DNA from: Bacillota bacterium
GTDB lineage: Bacteria; Bacillota_I; Bacilli_A; RF39; UBA660
DNA: 64,000 bases
Direction of reading: 5' to 3'
Assembly (NCBI GenBank): GCA_015059195.1
Contig: SVAW01000001.1
Location: 1 to 64,000, forward strand
The notes under the pieces are model-generated. The model saw nothing but the letters and a program-made list of their open reading frames with translations. It did no database searches and was not told the origin of the DNA. Each line of letters starts with the position of its first letter. Position 1 is the first letter of the stretch. Positions 1-9,231 of this stretch are shown here, in pieces. The position numbers were made by a program, and so were the translations under genes.

Positions 1-19
1 CAAACTGAACTAATAATTA

Positions 20-197
20 TAAAATTAAAATAGACAAGGGAGTAAGATAGTATGGTTAGAGTAAGTACAAAATTTAATTCAACAAACCACCCGGGGGGGG
101 GGGTATTTAAGTAACCATACTATAATAAAAGAAATAAATAAACACGAAAGAATTTTAGAAAATCCATCGTTCTAAAATTTGTTTTCGTGTTTTTTTG
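20..197 (+). ncRNA. Conserved leader RNA, copy A (promoter -10, 12-bp stem with G11 tract, terminator-like hairpin) upstream of prepilin gene
   Basis: -10-like TAAAAT at 20-25; stem arms ATAGTATGGTTA 47-58 and TAACCATACTAT 112-123; G11 at 93-103; hairpin AACACGAAAgaATTTTAGAA...TTCTAAAAT..TTTTCGTGTT plus T-run at 141-196. Near-identical sequence recurs at 13.7 kb and 35.85 kb. Confidence 0.7.
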
Positions 198-227
198 TAT
201 GCCTTGTTAAGATAGGAGGAAAGAAAG

Positions 228-1157
228 ATGAAGAAAAAAGGATTTACACTAATTGAGTTACTGGCGGTAATAGTAGTACTAGCAATAATAGCGTTAATCG
301 CCACACCAATAGTAATGAATGTAATTAGTAATGCTTCTAAGGGAGCAGCAGAAAGAAGTGCAGATAACTACGTAAAAGCAGTAGAAACATTAATCGCAAC
401 AAAAAGATTAGATGGAGAACCAGTAGAAGATGGGACATACACAATAGGCACAGATGGGAACTTAAGTTTTGGTGATGTTGAGTTGAATGGAACAAAACCA
501 AGTGGAGGAAGCATCAAAATAGAAAATGGACAAGTAGTTAAGGAAAATACTTCAATCAAGGTAGGAGATTATACTGTTACGTTTAAAGATGGAGTAGCTT
601 CTATTAAAGAATTAGCCAAATTATTAGATGTATGTGATTACTTAGAAGAAGATGCACACAATGAAAGTCGTGATCCAAACACAGTAGGAGCAAAATACTC
701 ATGTAATTTAGGGTCAGGGGCAAGGAACTTCTATGTGCTAGAATCAGGAACAAGTAGTAAACCAGCAACATTAATACTAGAAGAAAACTATGATACAACA
801 ACTCAAAGCTGGTGTGCCAGTGGAGATGATAATTCATGTCAAGCAGATGGCTTAACTGCTAAACTAGACGAAATAGCTGGTACATGGACAAAGTTAGATA
901 GAAGTCAAATAGGCTTGCCAAGTATGGAACAAATTATGATAGCAGATGGAAAAGCTGCTGATGCATATTTAGAGTATCCAGAGATAAGCAATAAATGGGT
1001 ATATGAAAGTCTTAGTGTTGCAGGCTATTGGACATCTACGCCTGATCCATATCTCTCTGATGGCGCGTTTCTTGTATCACGAGCTCAAGTTAGTGCTGCT
1101 GGTGTTGGTGTAGATAAATACCACGGTGTCCGTCCAGTTATAATCCTTTCTATTTAG
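228..1157 (+). CDS. Prepilin/pseudopilin-like protein with hypervariable C-terminal domain
   Basis: Type IV prepilin N-terminus MKKKGFTLIELLAVIVVLAIIALIATP; RBS aggagg; C-terminus YWTSTP...GVRPVIILSI; paralogue at 14008. Confidence 0.8.
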   Translation: MKKKGFTLIELLAVIVVLAIIALIATPIVMNVISNASKGAAERSADNYVKAVETLIATKRLDGEPVEDGTYTIGTDGNLSFGDVELNGTKPSGGSIKIENGQVVKENTSIKVGDYTVTFKDGVASIKELAKLLDVCDYLEEDAHNESRDPNTVGAKYSCNLGSGARNFYVLESGTSSKPATLILEENYDTTTQSWCASGDDNSCQADGLTAKLDEIAGTWTKLDRSQIGLPSMEQIMIADGKAADAYLEYPEISNKWVYESLSVAGYWTSTPDPYLSDGAFLVSRAQVSAAGVGVDKYHGVRPVIILSI

Positions 1158-1162
1158 ACACA

Positions 1163-1200
1163 ATAAAACTTCACATGATGATTGATGTGAAGTTTTTATT
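1163..1200. terminator. Bidirectional intrinsic terminator
   Basis: AAACTTCACAT-gatgattg-ATGTGAAGTTT with flanking A and T runs between convergent genes. Confidence 0.75.
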
Positions 1201-2068
1201 TATTTGTTAATCTATAAAAATTAATAGATGGTTTATTGCAAAACCTAAAGCTATAATCTGAAGTACCAAGACCTCCTGAAATATAAAAATGTGTCTGCTC
1301 CATTTTATAATATTCGCCATAATATTTTTTAGAATGTGTAGGAGTAGATATTGCGCCAAATAAAGGTATATGTATTTGGCCGTTATGTGAGTGACCGCCT
1401 AATATTAAATTAAAGTAAGAATAATTGATATTATCAATGAAGTCTGGTTCGTGTATTAATAAAATTTTATAGATGTTATTTAAATATTCATCTGAATTTA
1501 GATATTGTTCTATTGGTTGATACCGTTCTATTAAAGTTTCTGGATTATTTGTATTGCTACTTAGTCCTGCTAATAAGATAGGTGAATAACCCTCTTTATA
1601 AATGAGTGTGTAGTTATCTTTTAACACTTGAAATCCAGAATCTTTCATGATGATTTCCCATTCGTTAAAGTTAGCATCATCTTCACCGGTAATAGCGTAT
1701 TTTCCAACTGTAACTTTAATATTAGAAAGATTATCTTTAAGTTCATTGATAATTGTATTTGTTAAAATAGTATCTTTATCAATTAAATCACCTGTAAAGA
1801 CTACAATGTCTGGCTTTAATAGATTAACTTCATTTATTATTTTTAATAGTGCCTTATTGTTCACAGTTCTTCCATAATGTATATCACTAATATGTACGAT
1901 TTTAAATCCATGAAAGTTATCTGTGATGACTGAATCAGTTATTTTATATTCCTTAACAGTTAAGCCCTTAGTTGAGATAAAACGACTGTATAAAATTATT
2001 CCTGTTATTAATAAGATAATTAATATTAAAATTTTCAGCCATGTATAATTTTTCTTCTGTTCTTTCAT
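1196..2068 (-). CDS. Metallophosphoesterase (YkuE-like), membrane anchored
   Basis: HISDIHYGR, FTGDLID, GGHSHNGQ motifs; N-terminal TM. Confidence 0.85.
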   Translation of the reverse strand: MKEQKKNYTWLKILILIILLITGIILYSRFISTKGLTVKEYKITDSVITDNFHGFKIVHISDIHYGRTVNNKALLKIINEVNLLKPDIVVFTGDLIDKDTILTNTIINELKDNLSNIKVTVGKYAITGEDDANFNEWEIIMKDSGFQVLKDNYTLIYKEGYSPILLAGLSSNTNNPETLIERYQPIEQYLNSDEYLNNIYKILLIHEPDFIDNINYSYFNLILGGHSHNGQIHIPLFGAISTPTHSKKYYGEYYKMEQTHFYISGGLGTSDYSFRFCNKPSINFYRLTNK

Positions 2069-2127
2069 GTTCCCAATCCTATTCTAATTTTATATTAACA
2101 CATTTTGAGTAATAAATAAAGAAAAAA

Positions 2128-3054
2128 CTAGGCGAGTTGACCTAGTAATAACAGTAATATCTGTAAAGACATCATAATTCCATTGTGCAAGAAATGGAGC
2201 CCGGTAGAAACAAATACGTTATTTGTTTTAACCAAAATATAAGCAAATATAAATCCTGGGGTACAGTATGGGATCAAATAAAGTAAATCGGTCCAACTGG
2301 AAATACTACTTACAACGTGTAATCCTCCAAACACTAATCCGGAAATGATAATAAAAACTTTGTCATTTCTAAAAATATTTCTTAAACCTTGTCTAAAAAT
2401 AAACTCTTCAGTGATTGGAGCAATAAAAACAGCAGAAATAAACATATATACTGGAGTTTGACTAAATACACCTCTAATGGCTTCTTCGTTTCCAGCAATT
2501 TGCCCACCATTAATAACATTTATTAGAATGTTAGAACCAGCCATAATCATAAGCGCTAATATCCAATATTTGAAGTATTTTGAAAAATATTGCTTGTGAT
2601 TCTGCTTAATGTCTACAATGGCTTTATCGATGTTATCTTTTAGGATAAAGTAAATAATTGTAATCATCACAATTTCATAAGAAATTAAATATATTGATTT
2701 TAAAACAAGTGGCATACTCGCAACATTTACTCCCACCAGTAGGAGTGGTAATGCAGCTAATTCATTTAAAATAAAATATGCACTTACAGCTCCTATGCCT
2801 CTTCCAAATGTTTTGATATATGAATTTAAGTTTGTACTTTTTGACATTGTTAAATAGAATATGACAGTAATTAAAATACTAGTACCCACATAAATTATAT
2901 CTAGGATTGAATTTATGTTTGCAGATAAGCTGCTTAAATCGATGTTTAAAGTATAAAATAGATATCCTTTGATAATAATTAAAAATAAAAATAGTAATAT
3001 TGAACTACCCAATTTTAATAAACGATTATCTTTTGTCATTTTATCACCTACCAT
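2128..3054 (-). CDS. CPBP family intramembrane metalloprotease
   Basis: Multi-TM protein with EEFIFRQGLR and FGGLHV and LHFLHNG motifs; start may be 3039. Confidence 0.8.
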   Translation of the reverse strand: MVGDKMTKDNRLLKLGSSILLFLFLIIIKGYLFYTLNIDLSSLSANINSILDIIYVGTSILITVIFYLTMSKSTNLNSYIKTFGRGIGAVSAYFILNELAALPLLLVGVNVASMPLVLKSIYLISYEIVMITIIYFILKDNIDKAIVDIKQNHKQYFSKYFKYWILALMIMAGSNILINVINGGQIAGNEEAIRGVFSQTPVYMFISAVFIAPITEEFIFRQGLRNIFRNDKVFIIISGLVFGGLHVVSSISSWTDLLYLIPYCTPGFIFAYILVKTNNVFVSTGLHFLHNGIMMSLQILLLLLGQLA

Positions 3055-3126
3055 ATTATAACAAAAATATCTAATATTATCAAAAAAACTATTAAAATAG
3101 ATAAAACTGTGTTATAATCTATATGT

Positions 3127-3163
3127 ATTCAACGAGAGAGTGGGCAAAACCCACTCTTTAATA
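3127..3163 (+). promoter_or_regulatory. Leader hairpin upstream of rimP-nusA operon
   Basis: AGAGTGGG-caaaa-CCCACTCTTT directly upstream of the rimP RBS. Confidence 0.45.
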
Positions 3164-3179
3164 TAAATAGGAGGTATTT

Positions 3180-3443
3180 ATGGATTTAATAAATAAAGTT
3201 AGAGAAATTGTTGAACCAGCCATATCTGAAGCAGGGTACATTTTAGATGAAGTAAAATATGAACAAGAGGGAAGTAGTAAGTTTTTGAGACTTATTATTG
3301 ATAAAGAAGGGTTTATTACAGTAGATGATTGCGTGACAGTATGTCGTTTAGTCAATCCAATTTTAGATGATAAGGACCCAATTGAAGAAAATTATATTTT
3401 AGATGTATGTTCTAAAGAAAAAGGAAGTGATTATGATGAATAA
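3180..3443 (+). CDS. rimP: Ribosome maturation factor RimP, short (N-terminal domain only)
   Basis: RimP N-domain sequence and position immediately before nusA; only 87 aa. Confidence 0.75.
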   Translation: MDLINKVREIVEPAISEAGYILDEVKYEQEGSSKFLRLIIDKEGFITVDDCVTVCRLVNPILDDKDPIEENYILDVCSKEKGSDYDE

Positions 3444-4590
3444 TAAAGAGTTTAAAAATGCAATTGAATTACTAGTTAAAGAAAAAGGAATTTCTAAGGA
3501 AGTTATTATAGAAGCCATGCAATTAGCCCTAACTTCAGCGTATAAAAAGAATTATCAATCGTTAACTAATGTTAGGGTAGACGTTAATGGTGATTCTGGT
3601 GAAGTTCATGTTTATTCATTTAAAACTGTTGTTCCCGATAATTATGAGGAATTAGAGGAATGGGATTTATTAGAAGAAGTTGAAAACAGTGACGAATCAG
3701 ATTCTGAAGAAGAAGCGAAAGAACCTTTTATTTTTGATGAAAGAATCCATATCCCTTTGGAGGAAGCATTAAAAATAGTGCCTGGCATTACAGTTGGTGA
3801 AACTATTGAAGAAGAGGTTACTCCAAAAGATTTTGGACGAGTTGCAGCCTCAACAGCTAAGCAAGTAGTAATTCAAAAAATTCGTGAGGCAGAACGTAAT
3901 ACAATTATTGAAGAATATAACGACAAACAAGATGAGCTAGTTTCTGGAACAGTAGAGATGGAAGATGTTAGAAATTATTATATTGATTTAGGCAGAACTC
4001 AAGGGATTTTACCAAAAACTGAAATAATTCCAGGTGAAACAATTAAAATGGGTTCTAATATAAAAGCTTATATTAGTAAAGTTGAAAACAATTCTAAGGG
4101 ACCTTTAATTTTGTTATCGCGTAGCCATTATGGATTTGTAAAAAGATTATTTGAACTTGAAATTCCAGAAATTAACGAAGGAATAATCTTAGTTTATAGT
4201 GTTGCTCGTGATGCGGGTAACAGAACAAAGGTTGCAGTTTATTCTGAAAATCCAAATGTAGATCCTATTGGTTCATGTATAGGAGAACGAGGAATGAGAA
4301 TTGCTAATATTTTGAAAGAATTGGGTGGAGAAAAAATCGATATTGTACCTTATGATAAAGATGGCGCTAAGTTTATCGAAAATGCTTTAAGTCCAGCTAA
4401 GGATCTTCATGTCTTTATTACAGATGAGAAGAAACAAGAAGCGTTAGTTGTAGTTGATGATAGTAATTTATCGCTTGCGATTGGACGTAAAGGAATTAAT
4501 GTTAGATTGGCTTCTCGATTAACTCACTATAAAATTGATGTTAAAACTTATGAGCAAGCTCGCGAAATGGGAATCAATGTAGTTGGTTAG
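3433..4590 (+). CDS. nusA: Transcription termination/antitermination factor NusA
   Basis: S1/KH domains (DPIGSCIGERGMRI, LAIGRKGINVRLA); start at MMNNKEF preferred over ORF-track 3403. Confidence 0.95.
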   Translation: MMNNKEFKNAIELLVKEKGISKEVIIEAMQLALTSAYKKNYQSLTNVRVDVNGDSGEVHVYSFKTVVPDNYEELEEWDLLEEVENSDESDSEEEAKEPFIFDERIHIPLEEALKIVPGITVGETIEEEVTPKDFGRVAASTAKQVVIQKIREAERNTIIEEYNDKQDELVSGTVEMEDVRNYYIDLGRTQGILPKTEIIPGETIKMGSNIKAYISKVENNSKGPLILLSRSHYGFVKRLFELEIPEINEGIILVYSVARDAGNRTKVAVYSENPNVDPIGSCIGERGMRIANILKELGGEKIDIVPYDKDGAKFIENALSPAKDLHVFITDEKKQEALVVVDDSNLSLAIGRKGINVRLASRLTHYKIDVKTYEQAREMGINVVG

Positions 4591-4600
4591 GAGGTAACGC

Positions 4601-4861
4601 ATGAAAGTAAAAAAAATTCCAATGAGAAGTTGTTGTGTTACACGTGAAAAATTACCAAAACAAGAATTGGTTCGAGTTGTAAGAACTCCAGAAGGAAATA
4701 TAGTTGTAGACGTAACAGGAAAAACTAATGGACGCGGGGCTTATTTAAAAAGGGATTTAGCTGTATTTGAGAAAGCAGAAAAAACAAAAGCTTTAGATAA
4801 ACATCTAGAAACAGAAGTTCCAAGTTCTACATACGAAGAATTAAAAAATTTAATAAAGTAG
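4601..4861 (+). CDS. rnpM: RNase P modulator RnpM (YlxR family)
   Basis: IPMRSCCVTREKLPKQELVRVVR, GRGAYL; nusA-infB context. Confidence 0.9.
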   Translation: MKVKKIPMRSCCVTREKLPKQELVRVVRTPEGNIVVDVTGKTNGRGAYLKRDLAVFEKAEKTKALDKHLETEVPSSTYEELKNLIK

Positions 4862-4869
4862 GTGTAAAT

Positions 4870-5349
4870 ATGAAAAGAGAAAACTATTTATCATAGGATG
4901 AGTTTTTTATGGGTGTTGCGATGTTGGCTGCAGAGCGTAGCAAAGATCCATCAACTCAAGTTGGAGCATGTATCGTAAATCAAGATAATAAAATTATTGC
5001 GACAGGTTATAGTGGTGCACCTAGAGGATATGATGATGATAAGTGCATGTGTTGGAGGAAGAGATGGATAATTTCTTGATACTAAATATGCTTATGTGTG
5101 TCATGTGGGATTAAATGCTATTTTAAATTCTCCGACTCCATTTAGCGGTAGTCGCATCTATGTTGTGTTATTTCCTTGTAATGAATGTGCTAAAGCATCA
5201 TTCAATCAGGAATTAAGGAAATTATTCATATGAGTGATAAATATAAAGATGCTGATAATGTAATTGCTTCTAAAAAACGTTAGATAATTGTGGAGTAACA
5301 TGCCGTCAGTTTGAAAGCAAAGGTAAAGATGTAACATTAAAAATATAAG
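4870..5349 (+). pseudogene. Degenerate dCMP deaminase (ComEB-like)
   Basis: [52 protein letters not shown]..., then fragments [19 protein letters not shown] and [11 protein letters not shown] in shifted frames; in-frame stop and indels. Confidence 0.85.
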
Positions 5350-5364
5350 AAAAGAGGTGTTAGT

Positions 5365-7461
5365 ATGATGAGTGTATCAGAATACGCTAGTGATATTAAT
5401 AAAACAGTTCAGGAAATCCTAAAAAAATGTCGTGAATTAGGAATTTCTGTAAATGATGAAGGAGATTTGTTGGATGATGAAGCTATAATAATGTTAGATT
5501 CTTCTTTCGCAGATAGCACAGATGAAGAAGAATTAGATGATATTGTTGAGGAAATTATCGAAAACAAGCAAATAGATGTAGATAATACTGTGTCTAAACA
5601 AAAACTTAAAAAGAAATCTGAAATTGTAAAAAACACTAAAAAAGATTTTGCGGTTCAGAAAAAAGAAATGTATAAGAACAAAGAAAAACTGATGTCTAAT
5701 AAAAATAAGGAAGACGAAAAGATAGTTCTTTATAAAGAAAATATGACTATTGGTGATTTAGCGGCTAATTTAGGTGTTAATGGTGCTGAAATTATTAAAA
5801 AGCTATTTAATTTAGGTGTTATGGCAACAGTTAATCAATCAATCAGTTTTGAGAACGCTGAAATCTTAGTTTTAGAATATGGTAAAGAATTGAAAAGAGA
5901 AGAAACTAGGGATTTAACTAATTTTGAAAATTATGAAATTATAGATAATGAGGAAGATTTACAAGTCCGTCCTCCAGTAGTAACAATCATGGGTCATGTT
6001 GACCATGGTAAAACAACCTTGTTGGATACAATTAGAAAAACTGCTGTTGCAGAAGGAGAAGCTGGAGGCATTACTCAAGCTATTAGTGCATACCAAGTTA
6101 AATGTCAGGATAAATTAATAACATTTATTGATACACCAGGGCATGCTGCATTTACTGAAATGCGTGCTCGTGGGGCAAGCATTACAGATATTATCATAAT
6201 TATCGTTGCTGCTGATGATGGGGTTATGCCACAAACAAAAGAAGTAATTGACCATGCTAAAGCTGCAGGAGTACCTATTTTAGTTGCTATTAACAAAATG
6301 GATAAACCAGGTGCCAACCCAGATAAGATTATGACTGAATTAACAGAGTATGGTCTAACTCCAGAAGAATGGGGTGGGGATACAATCTATACTAAAATGT
6401 CTGCTAAATCTGGAGATGGTGTTGAAGAATTACTAGAGAATATATTATTAGTATCTGAAATGCAAAATTACAGAGCCAATCCAAATAGATATGCAATTGG
6501 TACAGTAATTGAATCAAGACTGGATAAACATTTAGGACCAGTAGTAACATTGTTAATTCAAAATGGAACTCTTCGCTTAGGAGATCCAGTTGTTGTGGGG
6601 ACATCATTTGGTAAGGTTAGAACTTTAAAAAATGATAAGGGTGAAGATAAATTAGAAGCTTTACCTAGTCAACCAGTAGAAATTACAGGTGTTAGTGAAG
6701 TTCCTGTTGCTGGAGATAAATTTATGGCGTTTGAATCAGAAAAAGAGGCTAGAAGCATTGCAGAAGAAAGAAAAAATCAAGTTCGAAAACGTGAGACCGC
6801 TTCTAAGAATGCAGTATCTTTAGATGATTTATTCGCAAAAATTCAAGAAGGTATTAAAGAAATTAATGTTATTGTAAAAGCAGATGTTAATGGAAGTAGT
6901 GAAGCGGTAAAAAATACATTAGAAAAAATTGATGTAGAGGGTGTTAGAGTCAATGTCATTCGTAGCAGTGTAGGAGCTATTACTGAAAGTGATATTATCC
7001 TAGCTAAAGCATCTAATGCAATCATTATTGGATTTAATGTTAGACCAGCTAACAATATTAAAGATTATGCTGATGAACAAGGTGTAGAAATAAGATTATA
7101 TAACATCATTTATAAGGCTGTTGAAGAAATGGAAGCAGCAATGAAAGGTATGTTAGATCCTGTTTTCGAAGAAAAGATATTGGGAAGTGCAGAAGTTAGA
7201 CAACTGTTTAAATTTTCGAAAGTTGGAACTATTGCTGGATGTTATGTAACAGATGGAATTATCAAAAGAGAATCTAAGGCAAGACTTATTCGTGATGGTG
7301 TAGTAATTTATGATGGTTCTATCGCATCAGTCCAACGTGAAAAAGATTCTGTTAAAGAAGTTAAGAAAGGTTTAGAGTGTGGAATCACAATCGAAAACTA
7401 TTCTGACATTAAGACTGGAGATATTATAGAATCTTACGACATGGTTGAAATAGAAAGGTAG
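5365..7461 (+). CDS. infB: Translation initiation factor IF-2
   Basis: [42 protein letters not shown]. Confidence 0.97.
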   Translation: MMSVSEYASDINKTVQEILKKCRELGISVNDEGDLLDDEAIIMLDSSFADSTDEEELDDIVEEIIENKQIDVDNTVSKQKLKKKSEIVKNTKKDFAVQKKEMYKNKEKLMSNKNKEDEKIVLYKENMTIGDLAANLGVNGAEIIKKLFNLGVMATVNQSISFENAEILVLEYGKELKREETRDLTNFENYEIIDNEEDLQVRPPVVTIMGHVDHGKTTLLDTIRKTAVAEGEAGGITQAISAYQVKCQDKLITFIDTPGHAAFTEMRARGASITDIIIIIVAADDGVMPQTKEVIDHAKAAGVPILVAINKMDKPGANPDKIMTELTEYGLTPEEWGGDTIYTKMSAKSGDGVEELLENILLVSEMQNYRANPNRYAIGTVIESRLDKHLGPVVTLLIQNGTLRLGDPVVVGTSFGKVRTLKNDKGEDKLEALPSQPVEITGVSEVPVAGDKFMAFESEKEARSIAEERKNQVRKRETASKNAVSLDDLFAKIQEGIKEINVIVKADVNGSSEAVKNTLEKIDVEGVRVNVIRSSVGAITESDIILAKASNAIIIGFNVRPANNIKDYADEQGVEIRLYNIIYKAVEEMEAAMKGMLDPVFEEKILGSAEVRQLFKFSKVGTIAGCYVTDGIIKRESKARLIRDGVVIYDGSIASVQREKDSVKEVKKGLECGITIENYSDIKTGDIIESYDMVEIER

Positions 7462-7483
7462 TTGCAAAAACTACTTTTTTATA
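7457..7483 (+). terminator. Intrinsic terminator after infB
   Basis: GTAGTT-gcaa-AAACTACTTTTTT. Confidence 0.6.
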
Positions 7484-7511
7484 TTAAAATACTTGTACAG
7501 GAGGTTTCAAT

Positions 7512-7901
7512 ATGAGAAAAAAAGACATATTCGTTGGTAATATAAATATGTGTGTAAAGCGAAGTACGACAACTTCTGTAGAAATAGGTGGTGTTTCTTT
7601 TGGACATACGATAACCGAAAGCGAATTATATAAAGAGAATGCAATATTAATAAGATTAGGTAAAAATGTTTATGCAGATTTAGAAAATATTGATTCACAT
7701 TTACACTACGTATATTTAAAAGCACATCACACAGACGGTATTTTACAAAGAGAAAATGTGGTACTAACAACTGTGCCAGTTGATTGTGGATCTTTGTTTG
7801 TTGATTGTAATACATTAACGCCATATGAAAGCTTAAACTGTGAAAAAGAAATAGTGTCTGTAAAAAAATTAAAAATGGAAGTAGGTACACAAAAAAACTG
7901 A
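7512..7901 (+). CDS. Hypothetical protein in infB-rbfA interval
   Basis: RBS aggagg and ATG; 129 aa; no family recognised (not YlxP/DUF503-like). Confidence 0.6.
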   Translation: MRKKDIFVGNINMCVKRSTTTSVEIGGVSFGHTITESELYKENAILIRLGKNVYADLENIDSHLHYVYLKAHHTDGILQRENVVLTTVPVDCGSLFVDCNTLTPYESLNCEKEIVSVKKLKMEVGTQKN

Positions 7902-7979
7902 ATAATCAGTTTTTTTGTTGTGGAAAAATCAGTAAATAAAACAAATAATATGGTATAATATAAATAGGAGAGTGACATT

Positions 7980-8324
7980 ATGAGTATTAAAATAGAAAGA
8001 ATTGGTAGTAATTTAGTAAAAGAAATTAGTTATATTCTGGCAACGGAAATCAAAGATGAAGATATTAAATTTGTAACTGTAACAGATTGTAAAGTTACTA
8101 ACGATTTAAGTTTTGCGAAAGTTTACTATACAGTGTTTAATTTAAATAGAAAAAAAGAAACACATGAAGCACTAAAAGGAGCAAGTGGATATATTCGCCA
8201 TTTACTTCATGATCGCGTTGATATGCGTCATATTCCAGAACTTACATTTGTTTATGATGAATCAATTGAATATGGAAAAAAGATTGAAGAAATCATCGAA
8301 GATATTCATGAAGAAGATAAATAA
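7980..8324 (+). CDS. rbfA: Ribosome-binding factor A
   Basis: RIGSNLVKEISYIL...VTVTDCKVTNDLSFAKVYYTV...ASGYIRHLL...RHIPELTFVYD. Confidence 0.93.
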   Translation: MSIKIERIGSNLVKEISYILATEIKDEDIKFVTVTDCKVTNDLSFAKVYYTVFNLNRKKETHEALKGASGYIRHLLHDRVDMRHIPELTFVYDESIEYGKKIEEIIEDIHEEDK

Positions 8325-8364
8325 TATTGTAAAAATAACAAGTTTATGATATATTATTAGTGTT

Positions 8365-8566
8365 ATTTAACACAGAAGAATGAACAGTTATTTATCTGGT
8401 AATTAGAAAATTAACGGATGATGAAAGTTAGTCGAGGATAAATAATAAGATACACATTTGGAGTTAAAACGATTGCTCGCGTTAAGAGATAAAGTGCATA
8501 ATCAAGTATTATGAAATAAGGTGGTACCGCGAGTTCTCGCCCTTATGTCATAGTGCTTTTTTTATT
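8365..8566 (+). promoter_or_regulatory. T-box riboswitch leader (candidate Tyr specifier TAC at 8451-8453)
   Basis: Canonical T-box AAGGTGGTACCGCG at 8518-8531, followed by terminator half and T-run; tyrS downstream. Confidence 0.9.
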
Positions 8567-8580
8567 AAAAGGAGGATATT

Positions 8581-9231
8581 ATGAGTATAAATAGTTATAT
8601 AGATCATACAAATTTAAAAGCTTATGCCACTAAAGAAGATATACGAAAATTATGTGATGAGGCAAAAAAATATCATTTTGAATCTGTTTGTGTTAATCCT
8701 TGTTATGTAGAACTTGCCAAGGAATTATTGGAAGGAACAAATGTTAAAGTGTGTACTGTAATTGGTTTTCCTCTAGGGGCAACACCAATAGCAGTTAAGG
8801 AATACGAAACAATAGTTGCCCAAGAATCTGGCGCTGATGAATTTGATATGGTTATAAATATTGGCGCTCTAAAAGATAAAGACTATGATTATATTAAAGA
8901 AGAGATAGAGACTATAAGGGATACAGTTGGCGGAAAAACATTAAAAGTGATTGTTGAAACATGTTATTTAGATGAAGATGAAATTATTAAAATGACAGAA
9001 ATATGTAATGAAACTTTTGTTAATTTTATAAAAACTTCAACCGGCTTTGGTACTCATGGGGCAAGATTAGAAGATATAGAAATCATGAACAAACATAAAA
9101 ATGAAGTTTTAGAAATAAAGGCTAGCGGTGGAATTAAAGACTTGGAAACTGCTACTAAAATGATTGAAGCTGGTGCTACTAGAATAGGAACTAGTAGCGG
9201 GGTAAAAATTATGAACGAGGAGGTAAAATAG
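8581..9231 (+). CDS. deoC: Deoxyribose-phosphate aldolase
   Basis: YIDHTNLKAYAT, CTVIGFPLGA, FIKTSTGFGTHGA, IKASGGIKDLETA. Confidence 0.95.
   Translation: MSINSYIDHTNLKAYATKEDIRKLCDEAKKYHFESVCVNPCYVELAKELLEGTNVKVCTVIGFPLGATPIAVKEYETIVAQESGADEFDMVINIGALKDKDYDYIKEEIETIRDTVGGKTLKVIVETCYLDEDEIIKMTEICNETFVNFIKTSTGFGTHGARLEDIEIMNKHKNEVLEIKASGGIKDLETATKMIEAGATRIGTSSGVKIMNEEVK

Noticed and set aside
20-197. Leader repeats as a CRISPR array
   Set aside because: Only one copy per locus, kilobases apart, with promoter/terminator architecture; no repeat-spacer periodicity.
20-197. Leader repeats as insertion-sequence ends
   Set aside because: No transposase and no paired terminal inverted repeats with target duplications; each is oriented to a prepilin gene or remnant.
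604-837. Minus-strand ORF (77 aa) antisense to prepilin copy A
   Set aside because: Fully nested in a better-supported CDS; low-complexity His/Leu-rich translation typical of antisense frames.
7507-7890. Minus-strand 127-aa ORF opposite the infB-rbfA hypothetical
   Set aside because: No RBS or recognisable domain; overlaps the plus-strand ORF that has aggagg and the operon direction.
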